In this document: positions 1-6,290 of the stretch, one piece after another
Layout: the number at the start of each line of letters is the position of its first letter
How positions within the stretch are numbered: the stretch's first letter is position 1
Assembly (NCBI GenBank): GCA_903879775.1
Contig: CAIRMY010000347.1
Coordinates: 1 to 6,977 of the forward strand
DNA: 6,977 bases
DNA from: an uncultured Bacteroidota bacterium
GTDB taxonomy: Bacteria; Bacteroidota; Bacteroidia; NS11-12g; UBA955
Reading direction: 5' to 3'
Position numbers and translations under genes: made by a program
The notes under the pieces: generated by a model
Database searches by the model: none
Seen by the model: the letters and a program-made list of their open reading frames with translations, nothing else
Told to the model about the DNA's origin: nothing

Positions 1-11
1 AATGAGCGAAT

Positions 12-2864
12 TTATAATTCGAGTTTCAAAAATCTTCCGGTATAACTATTGCTTGCTTTTGCAATTTTCTCAGGTGGCCCTTCAACAAGAATTTGTCCGC
101 CACCGGATCCGCCTTCAGGACCAACATCAATCACCCAATCTGCAACTTTAATTACATCCATATTGTGTTCAATCACAATGACAGTATTTCCTTTGTCGGT
201 TAAAGTTTGAAGTACACCTAAAAGTTGTTTGATATCGTCGAAATGTAATCCAGTTGTAGGTTCATCTAAAATATAAAGGGTTTTACCAGTATCTCTCTTA
301 CTCAATTCAGTAGCAAGTTTTACCCTTTGGGCTTCACCTCCACTTAATGTAGTGCTGCTTTGACCGAGTGTAATGTAGCCTAAACCTACTTCATTCATTG
401 TATTGATTTTCCTTGAAATTAATGGAATTGATTCAAAGAATTCAACTGCTTGTGAAATAGGCATTTCTAAAACATCAGAAATGCTTTTTCCTTTGTAACG
501 TACCTCTAAGGTTTCACGGTTGTATCTTTTGCCCAGACAAACGTCGCATTCTATTTCAACGTTTGGTAAGAAATTCATTTCGATGACTTTTCTGCCACCG
601 CCACCACATCCCTCACAACGGCCACCTTTTACATTGAAACTGAATCTTCCAGGTTTGTAACCCCTTATTTTAGCTTCAGGTAAGTTTGTAAAAAGGTTTC
701 TAACTTCTTGAAATACTCCAACATAAGTTGCTGGATTGCTCCTTGGAGTTCTTCCAATTGGACTTTGATCGATACGGATAACTTTGTCAATATACTCTAG
801 TCCTGTAATAGAATCATAGGCTAGAGGTCGGTATTGAGAACCGTATACTTTGCTGTGAGCCAAAGGATATAAAGTTTCGTTGATGAGTGTAGATTTTCCG
901 CTACCACTTACCCCACTAATACAAACTAAATTTCCAATTGGAATTTTGACGGTAACATTTTTAAGATTATTTCCTTTGGCACCTTTAAGCACAATGAATT
1001 CATTGTTGTGTTTTCTTCTCACCGACGGCACTGGAATACTCTCTAGTCCCTTCAAATATTTCGCTGTGGTAGTGTCAGATTCAATAAAATCTTTCACAGT
1101 TCCACTTGCAACAATTTCACCACCTTTTTTACCTGCAAAGGGTCCTATTTCAACCAACCAATCACTTGCCATCATCATGTCTTTGTCATGTTCAACAACC
1201 AAAACAGAGTTTCCTAGGTCGCGCAATTCTTTTAATGAATTGATTAATTTCTCGTTGTCGCGTTGGTGCAATCCAATTGATGGCTCATCTAAAATATAAA
1301 GCACATTCACCAATTTCGAACCAATTTGAGTTGCCAAACGAATTCGTTGAGCTTCACCGCCGCTGAGCGTTTTCGCAGGGCTATTAAGGGATAGATATCC
1401 CAAGCCAACACCATTTAAAAAGGAAAGTCGGTTGCCAATCTCTTTCAATAAATCACGGGCAATAATGGTTTGACGTTCGGTTAATTTATCGTGAACATTC
1501 TGCACCCATTCATAAAGTTCATCGATGTTCATTCTCGATAATTGGGCAATGTTTTTATCCGCGATTTTGATGTGAAGTGCTTCTAATTTTAGGCGATCTC
1601 CGTTACAAACATTACATGTGGTTTGATGGATAAATTCTTCAGCCCATTGTCGCATTTTATCGTCGTCGGATTCGTAATAACTATCAGAAACAATATTTAC
1701 AACTCCTTTGTATGTGGTTTCCCAAGATTTCTTTTTACCATCAGATCCAGTTTGTGTAACGGGAATAGGATCTTCATATCCATACATCACAGCTTGAAGC
1801 TGATCTTCCGTTAATTTATCAATTGGATCAGCCAAACTAAATTTCAAATGGCTCGCAAGTGCTCTGAGTTGCAAGAACGTCCAGTTTTCCCTCAATTCAC
1901 CAATTGGAACTATTCCACCTTTATTGATCGATTTTTTCTTATTAGGGACAATGAAATCCATGTTAACCTCGCCAATTTCACCGAGTCCCTCACATGCTTT
2001 ACAAGCACCATAAGGCGAATTGAAAGAGAACATATTTGGTTGTGGTTCATCATAACTAATACCGCTAATTGGGTCCATTAAAAACTTGCTAAATGGAAAT
2101 TCTTTTTCGTTGGCATCGAGTATCGTAAAATATCCATCACCAGATTTCATGGCCGTTTTAATGGTGTCTTGCAATCTTTGTGTTGATACACTTTTCACTT
2201 CCAAACGGTCTACAATAATTTCGATATCGTGAATTTTATATCGGTCTAATTGCATATTTGGTGTGATGGTCATGATTTTCTGATCAACCCGTACTTTGGT
2301 GTATCCTTTTTTCTTGATTTGTTCGAATAATTCGCGGTAATGCCCTTTTCTAGCTTTAACCACAGGTGCGAGAACCATGACTTTTTGAGTGTCGAATTTT
2401 TCGACAACCGTATTCAAAATTTGCTCTTCAGAAAGTTTAACCATTTTCTCACCAGTTACATGCGAAAATGCTTCACCAGCTCTGGCAAAAAGCAATCTGA
2501 AAAAGTCATAAACTTCTGTGACCGTGCCAACGGTGCTCCTTGGATTTCTAGAAACAGTTTTTTGTTCAATAGAAATAACGGGTGATAGCCCTTTAATTTT
2601 ATCAACATCTGGGCGTTTCATGTCGCCAATAAATTGACGTGCATATGCCGAAAAACTTTCTAAATATCTTCGTTGACCTTCAGCAAAAATGGTGTCAAAA
2701 GCCAAACTGCTTTTACCAGATCCTGATAGACCAGTAAAAACAACAAGTTTTTGACGAGGAATAGATAAATCTACGTTTTTAAGATTGTGTTCTCGGGCTC
2801 CAATTATCTCAATTTGGGGTTCGTTTTCATTGGGAAGGTGGATGTTGGAAGCCAAGGGTTTCAT
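12..2864 (-). CDS. uvrA: UvrABC system protein A (excinuclease ABC subunit A)
   Basis: UvrA is the cytosolic ATPase that dimerises, recognises bulky DNA damage and loads UvrB in nucleotide excision repair. The 950-residue product is close to the family length (about 940 in E. coli) and carries both ABC cassettes. Cassette I has Walker A GLSGSGKSS at 45-53, signature LSGGEAQRIRLA at 500-511 and Walker B with ILDEPSIGLH at 524-533. Cassette II has GVSGSGKST at 651-659, LSGGEAQRVKLA at 840-851 and ILDEPTTGLH at 865-874. The C-terminal zinc module is C750/C753 with C773/C776, the E. coli spacing. CxxC pairs at 288/291 and 417/420 flank the insertion domain. The CxxC pair that E. coli carries about 24 residues before C288 is replaced by D264 and S267. 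The start is the only ATG before the first conserved block and lies just after a promoter element. The frame is intact, with stop TAA at 12-14. No LexA-type operator was recognised. Confidence 0.98.
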   Translation of the reverse strand: MKPLASNIHLPNENEPQIEIIGAREHNLKNVDLSIPRQKLVVFTGLSGSGKSSLAFDTIFAEGQRRYLESFSAYARQFIGDMKRPDVDKIKGLSPVISIEQKTVSRNPRSTVGTVTEVYDFFRLLFARAGEAFSHVTGEKMVKLSEEQILNTVVEKFDTQKVMVLAPVVKARKGHYRELFEQIKKKGYTKVRVDQKIMTITPNMQLDRYKIHDIEIIVDRLEVKSVSTQRLQDTIKTAMKSGDGYFTILDANEKEFPFSKFLMDPISGISYDEPQPNMFSFNSPYGACKACEGLGEIGEVNMDFIVPNKKKSINKGGIVPIGELRENWTFLQLRALASHLKFSLADPIDKLTEDQLQAVMYGYEDPIPVTQTGSDGKKKSWETTYKGVVNIVSDSYYESDDDKMRQWAEEFIHQTTCNVCNGDRLKLEALHIKIADKNIAQLSRMNIDELYEWVQNVHDKLTERQTIIARDLLKEIGNRLSFLNGVGLGYLSLNSPAKTLSGGEAQRIRLATQIGSKLVNVLYILDEPSIGLHQRDNEKLINSLKELRDLGNSVLVVEHDKDMMMASDWLVEIGPFAGKKGGEIVASGTVKDFIESDTTTAKYLKGLESIPVPSVRRKHNNEFIVLKGAKGNNLKNVTVKIPIGNLVCISGVSGSGKSTLINETLYPLAHSKVYGSQYRPLAYDSITGLEYIDKVIRIDQSPIGRTPRSNPATYVGVFQEVRNLFTNLPEAKIRGYKPGRFSFNVKGGRCEGCGGGGRKVIEMNFLPNVEIECDVCLGKRYNRETLEVRYKGKSISDVLEMPISQAVEFFESIPLISRKINTMNEVGLGYITLGQSSTTLSGGEAQRVKLATELSKRDTGKTLYILDEPTTGLHFDDIKQLLGVLQTLTDKGNTVIVIEHNMDVIKVADWVIDVGPEGGSGGGQILVEGPPEKIAKASNSYTGRFLKLEL

Positions 2865-2871
2865 AAAAGTG

Positions 2872-2902
2872 CAAAAATAAGCAACAATTGACCGGCATGA
2901 AA
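2872..2902 (-). promoter_or_regulatory. Candidate Bacteroidota-type promoter of uvrA
   Basis: Reading the minus strand, TATTTTTG (2879 down to 2872) matches the Bacteroidota -7 consensus TAnnTTTG exactly. TTTC (2902 down to 2899) sits 19 nt upstream as an imperfect match to the -33 element TTTG. The G of the -7 box is 7 nt from the uvrA ATG, so the predicted transcript has only a few bases of leader and no room for a Shine-Dalgarno sequence. The assignment rests on motif and position only. Confidence 0.6.
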
Positions 2903-2973
2903 GGTTTATAACAAAATAAGTTTATTAAATGATCAATTTTTGATAAATCCAAACTTTAGCGATATCAATTAAC

Positions 2974-2981
2974 TATTTTTG
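2974..2981 (+). promoter_or_regulatory. Candidate -7 promoter element of the GT22-like gene
   Basis: TATTTTTG matches the Bacteroidota -7 consensus TAnnTTTG and ends 5 nt before the ATG at 2987. No good -33 TTTG or TTG is present at the usual 17-23 nt distance. The nearest candidate, CTTTAG at 2954-2959, is too close and imperfect. It is the same octamer as the uvrA -7 box on the other strand, so the two genes have divergent promoters within 122 bases. The predicted transcript would be leaderless or nearly so. Confidence 0.55.
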
Positions 2982-2986
2982 CAATT

Positions 2987-4492
2987 ATGATTCAGCGTTT
3001 TTTGAACCTCTACAAAAGCCATACTTTGAATGTAATTCTGATAATTGGACTTATATTTCGCATGATAGCAGTCGTTTTTTCAGAAGGATTCGCATTCCAG
3101 GATGATCATTTTTTGGTAATTGAAATTGCTCAACATTGGGTCGAAGGAATTCACAATGATTGGTTACCTGCTTTTGGGGCTAAGGTTCCTGGTGGACATA
3201 GCTTTTTTTATGCTGGATTGCATTATTATTTTTTTGAGGGACTTAAGCTTTTCGGAATCACAAATCCTGAACTGATAATGTTTTTGGTGCGGTTAATCCA
3301 CGCCATTTACAGCATGACAATTATCTATTACGGTTTTAAAATTGCAAAAATCGTTTCTACAGAGAAAACAGCAATTACTGTGGGTTGGTTACTGAGCATC
3401 TTTTGGATTTTTCCATTATTGTCAGTGAGAAATTTGGTTGAAGTGGTCTCTATACCGCCTATCATGTTTGCCGTTTACATGCTATTAAAGCATCAAAAAA
3501 TAGTGAACTTTAGGAAATTTGTTTTCATTGGATTTATTGCGGGAATTTCTTTTTCATTCAGATTTCAAACCATTTTGATATTGGGTGGAATAGGACTTGT
3601 TCTCTTGATTCAGAAAGAACTTATAAAGGCCTTACAATTTGGCTTAGGTGTTTTATTGAGCATAGCTTTATTTCAAGGCGTTGTCGATTATTTGGTTTGG
3701 GGCAAACCTTTTGCTGAGTTTTTAGAATATACAAATTACAATCTCAATCACTCTGCAGAATACCCCAACGGTCCTTGGTACAACTACACTTTATTAATTC
3801 TTGGTTTGTTTATTGTGCCCTTGAGTTTGTATTTGTTTTATGGGAATGTTTACAGATTTAAAAAGTATTTGCTATTGTCATTACCAGCAGCAATTTTCTT
3901 TATTTTCCATTCTTATTTCCCAAATAAACAAGAACGATTTATTTTAACAATGTTGCCATTTTTCATCATCGTTGGTGTTGCCGGGTGGAATGAATTTGTT
4001 GAAAAGAGTTTATGGTGGCAAAAGCGCATCAAATTGTATCAACGAAGTTGGAAGTTTGTTTGGATATTGAACACAATTCTATTGCTTTTTTTGACGCCAG
4101 CTTCAACGAAAGTGAGTAAGCTCAGAGCAATGAATTATTTCAGAGAAAGGGGAGGAGTCGAATATTTTGCTTTGGAAACAACCCATATGTGGGGATCCGT
4201 ATTAATGCCTCGATTTTATCACGGTGTATGGAATGATTATTATACAATTACACAAGAAAACAGTGCAAAACAAATATTTGAAGCCATCAGAGCTCAACAT
4301 AAACCATTGCCTACGCATATCATTTTCGCAGAGCCTAAAGATTTATCGATTCGAATGAAAAGAGTTCAAGAACAAGTTAAAGGTTTGGTATTTGAGAAAA
4401 TGGTTGAATCGAGTTATTTGGATCGTTTTATGGTTTGGCTAAATCCTGTCAATGTAAATCAAACGTATTACATTTATAGGATCGTGTATTAA
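2987..4492 (+). CDS. Multi-pass membrane glycosyltransferase, GT22 (Alg9/PIG-B mannosyltransferase)-like
   Basis: This 501-residue integral membrane protein is a GT-C-fold glycosyltransferase candidate. Family members transfer a sugar from a polyprenyl-phosphate donor to an acceptor on the outer face of the membrane. GT22-like marks appear in order: an acidic QDDHF at 38-42 after the first membrane segment (14-31), the position of the catalytic acidic loop; RN at 148-149 with E152; a membrane hairpin around 177-208 containing R192; D234 followed by WGKPFAEF at 238-245 and Y248; and H308 followed by NKQERF at 313-318, matching the family's H...HKExRF block. About nine to eleven hydrophobic segments end near 370, and the last 130 residues are hydrophilic. 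The first ATG (2987) directly precedes the hydrophobic N terminus and lies 5 nt after a promoter element. It stands alone, with no sugar-pathway genes beside it, so donor and acceptor are unknown. Family assignment is from motifs seen by eye; a GT39/GT83-type GT-C enzyme is the alternative. Confidence 0.75.
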   Translation: MIQRFLNLYKSHTLNVILIIGLIFRMIAVVFSEGFAFQDDHFLVIEIAQHWVEGIHNDWLPAFGAKVPGGHSFFYAGLHYYFFEGLKLFGITNPELIMFLVRLIHAIYSMTIIYYGFKIAKIVSTEKTAITVGWLLSIFWIFPLLSVRNLVEVVSIPPIMFAVYMLLKHQKIVNFRKFVFIGFIAGISFSFRFQTILILGGIGLVLLIQKELIKALQFGLGVLLSIALFQGVVDYLVWGKPFAEFLEYTNYNLNHSAEYPNGPWYNYTLLILGLFIVPLSLYLFYGNVYRFKKYLLLSLPAAIFFIFHSYFPNKQERFILTMLPFFIIVGVAGWNEFVEKSLWWQKRIKLYQRSWKFVWILNTILLLFLTPASTKVSKLRAMNYFRERGGVEYFALETTHMWGSVLMPRFYHGVWNDYYTITQENSAKQIFEAIRAQHKPLPTHIIFAEPKDLSIRMKRVQEQVKGLVFEKMVESSYLDRFMVWLNPVNVNQTYYIYRIVY

Positions 4493-5245
4493 TTACCAGC
4501 TACCGCCGGCACCGCCGCCATCGAATCCGCCGCCACCGCCGAATCCGCCCCAAGAACTTCCACCGCTGGAAGATCCGCCACCGAATCCACCTCCAAAACC
4601 ACCACCCATAAAAATTGGTGGGGTGTAAAACCCACTGCTGCCAAATCCACCGCCATTGCCGCGTTTTCTGAATCGTGAAATCAACAATATAATGATTAAC
4701 GGCACAATGAATTTAGGGAATTTAGCTTTTTTCCTTTTGAAGGATGTTCCTTTGAATTCTCCTTTCAAGGCAGAAGCATATGCATTTACGGTATTAAAAA
4801 TGGCACTGTAATAATCATTTGATTTTAAACCTGGAACTAAAAAATCTCGTTGAATATCGCCTACAATTCCATCATTTAACTTGCCTTGTGCTGCATTTGC
4901 AACAACGGTATGATATTTATGGTCATTCACTGCTATATAAAGTAAAATGCCATTGTTTTTGTCTTTTTGACCGATTTTCCATTCACGAGCAACAAACATG
5001 GCTCTATCAAAAACATCATATCCGTTTAAATCTGATTCAATTAGCACTGCAATTTGAGTGGATGTTGAATCTTCATAGCCCAATAAAAAAGATTCAATTT
5101 GACTTAATTGATCGGCAGTCAAAACTTGGGCGAAATCATAAATATGTTTTGGTTGCCCTGTAATTTTTGGCAAAGTTTGTTCTGCTTCGAGTGCAGAAAA
5201 TATCCCCGCAAATAATGTGAAAAGAAGTAAAAGTTTTTTAATCAT
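4493..5245 (-). CDS. Secreted/membrane-anchored TPM-domain protein with glycine-rich tail (YgcG-like)
   Basis: The 250-residue product has a signal peptide (MIKK, then a hydrophobic core to about residue 18, likely cleaved after ALEA at 18-21). A TPM domain follows at about 32-160, with D37-F-A at its start, W89, I91-G92, N98-G99-I100 and the D125 region. Next come a basic stretch (KRKK, 170-173), one membrane segment (about 177-190), RFRKR at 191-195, and a tail from 197 to 250 made mostly of Gly with Ser and Phe, ending GGSW. TPM domains occur in plant TLP18.3 and bacterial YgcG-like proteins; the function here is unknown. The frame stays open upstream to 5374, but I chose ATG 5245 because it gives a standard signal peptide and an 8-nt overlap with the preceding stop (ATGATTAA), suggesting translational coupling. 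Its stop abuts the stop of the convergent glycosyltransferase gene. Confidence 0.88.
   Translation of the reverse strand: MIKKLLLLFTLFAGIFSALEAEQTLPKITGQPKHIYDFAQVLTADQLSQIESFLLGYEDSTSTQIAVLIESDLNGYDVFDRAMFVAREWKIGQKDKNNGILLYIAVNDHKYHTVVANAAQGKLNDGIVGDIQRDFLVPGLKSNDYYSAIFNTVNAYASALKGEFKGTSFKRKKAKFPKFIVPLIIILLISRFRKRGNGGGFGSSGFYTPPIFMGGGFGGGFGGGSSSGGSSWGGFGGGGGFDGGGAGGSW
4496..4657 (-). repeat. Low-complexity Gly-rich coding repeat (C-terminal tail of the TPM protein)
   Basis: These are the codons for residues 197-250 of the secreted TPM protein. On the plus strand the stretch is built from ccg/cca/ccacc units with recurring GAATCC (Gly-Phe codons on the minus strand), for example gaatccgcc at 4523 and 4541 and gaatccacc at 4583. 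It is much richer in G+C than the rest of the window because of the GGN codons. The repeat is imperfect, so it looks like selected Gly-rich coding sequence rather than a recent tandem expansion. A stretch like this could vary in length between strains. Confidence 0.8.
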
Positions 5246-5687
5246 GAGTAATTTCGTCTGAAAGTTCATTAGGGTTTTCATGACTTGGGGGGAAGTGAAT
5301 GCTGAGTTGTTTTCCGGCCAATTCAACGCCAGCAATAATACCTTGGGTAATGTTGGAAGCTTTAATTTTTGCAATCATATCTTCTTTTACGGCTTCCCAA
5401 AATTCGTTTCCAACAAATTTGTGTATGCCAATATCTCCAAGGATTGCAATTTCTTTTGTTTTTAAGCGTAAAAAAATGAGTACACCATTTCTGAGTTCTG
5501 TTTGATGCATATCCAACGTATTAAAAGTTCTTTCCGCTTCTTGAAGTAAAGTCATTTTAGACTTCTTTGAAGTGTAATGAACTCTAATTTCGGCAGAAGT
5601 ATGCTTTTCAGCTTCTCTAATTGCATTTACAATTAAGGATGCCTCAATTTTTTCTACAGGGCAGGAATGGTGTAACCAAGGAAACAT
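5238..5687 (-). CDS. TPM-domain protein without signal peptide (cytosolic)
   Basis: The 149-residue protein is essentially one TPM domain. Visible family marks are SAEIRV at 31-36 (family form SGEIRV), R66-N67-G68-V69 followed by a hydrophobic strand, GDIGIH at 84-89, then a helix with EFWEAV (95-100) and a C-terminal block ending LSIHFPP (128-134). It has no signal peptide or membrane segment, so it should stay in the cytosol, unlike its downstream neighbour, which carries the same domain outside. The ATG at 5687 is 6 nt after the lemA stop, and the TAA overlaps the next gene's ATG by 8 nt. Short TPM proteins beginning MFP and lying between a lemA gene and a YgcG-like gene are, from memory, a recurrent Bacteroidota arrangement. 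Biochemical function is not established; phosphatase activity reported for plant relatives should not be transferred without tests. Confidence 0.85.
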   Translation of the reverse strand: MFPWLHHSCPVEKIEASLIVNAIREAEKHTSAEIRVHYTSKKSKMTLLQEAERTFNTLDMHQTELRNGVLIFLRLKTKEIAILGDIGIHKFVGNEFWEAVKEDMIAKIKASNITQGIIAGVELAGKQLSIHFPPSHENPNELSDEITHD

Positions 5688-5693
5688 GAATAT

Positions 5694-6290
5694 TTATTCT
5701 TTGTCTAAAACTTCGTCGAGATTCGGTGCTTTGTCGGTACCTTCATCTGCTTTGAACGTAGCTTTTTGTTGGAATCCAAAAATTCCTGCAAAAATGTTAC
5801 TTGGGAAGCTACGAACCGATTTGTTATAATCTGAAACCGCAGCGTTAAAGTCTGTTCTTGCTGTACCTACGCGATTTTCAGTGCCCGCAATCTCGTCTTG
5901 GATTTTTGCAAATTGAGGAATAGATTTCAAATCTGGGTATTGTTCAACAACAACGTTAAAACTGCTTTTTACCTGGTTTTGAGCCATTGCAAATTTGTTA
6001 ATCGATTCTTCACTTAATTTAGATGGATCAACTTTAATTGAATTTGCATTATTTCTCGCTTCAATGACATCTCTGAGGATTTTATTCTCAACTTTACTTG
6101 CTTTCATTGCAATTTTCACAATGTTAACAATTAAGTCTGATCTGCGTTGGTATTGAGTTTCTACATTACTCCAAGCTTTTTGTACATCAACGTCTTTATT
6201 TACTAAACCGTTGTAGCTGCCGATAATCCAGAAGAATAATACCAAGATTACTCCTCCGAAAATTAACCATTTGATATATTTATTGTTCAT
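5694..6290 (-). CDS. lemA: LemA family membrane protein
   Basis: The 198-residue protein has a short basic N terminus (K4, K7), one membrane helix at about 8-25 and a long helical domain. This is the LemA layout, with N terminus inside and the helical domain probably on the outer face of the inner membrane. Family blocks are SYNGLV at 25-30, AW at 39-40 followed by VETQYQRRSDLIVNIV (43-58), YPDLKS at 118-123 with F127, then TENR (137-140), AR (144-145), DYNKSV (154-159) and FPSN (162-165). The last 20 residues are acidic and look disordered. I chose ATG 6290. The frame can be extended to a TTG at 6305, but that codon lies inside a candidate promoter element and adds only NYKI. The ATG overlaps the lipB stop by 11 nt (ATGAACAATAA). 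Molecular role is unknown; two TPM genes follow at once. Confidence 0.92.
   Translation of the reverse strand: MNNKYIKWLIFGGVILVLFFWIIGSYNGLVNKDVDVQKAWSNVETQYQRRSDLIVNIVKIAMKASKVENKILRDVIEARNNANSIKVDPSKLSEESINKFAMAQNQVKSSFNVVVEQYPDLKSIPQFAKIQDEIAGTENRVGTARTDFNAAVSDYNKSVRSFPSNIFAGIFGFQQKATFKADEGTDKAPNLDEVLDKE

Noticed and set aside
880..1299. Plus-strand open frame of 139 codons antisense to uvrA
   Set aside because: It lies wholly within conserved uvrA codons (Walker A2 to Walker B1 region) and its translation shows no recognisable domain. The same applies to the frames at 1623-1814, 1848-2081 and 2340-2585.
2865..2986. LexA/SOS operator upstream of uvrA
   Set aside because: No recognisable palindromic SOS box was found. 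Bacteroidota LexA sites are variable, so absence by eye is weak evidence, but nothing supports calling one.
4557..4572. Hairpin CTTCCA/TGGAAG as a rho-independent terminator
   Set aside because: It has a short stem inside coding sequence and no T-rich run on either side, so it does not meet terminator criteria.
4496..4657. GC-rich repetitive stretch as a CRISPR array, mobile element or foreign DNA
   Set aside because: It is in frame, encodes the expected Gly-rich tail of a YgcG-like protein, and has no spacers, terminal repeats or regular unit length.
4819..5163. Plus-strand open frames antisense to the TPM genes and lipB (4819-5163, 5280-5465, 5299-5505, 6425-6688)
   Set aside because: They are covered by well-supported minus-strand genes, have no domain or promoter support, and look like products of the AT-rich codon pattern.
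5246..5374. Longer start for the secreted TPM protein (293 residues)
   Set aside because: The extra 43 residues would overlap the upstream TPM gene heavily and would put unrelated sequence before a standard signal peptide. ATG 5245 with the ATGATTAA overlap is better.
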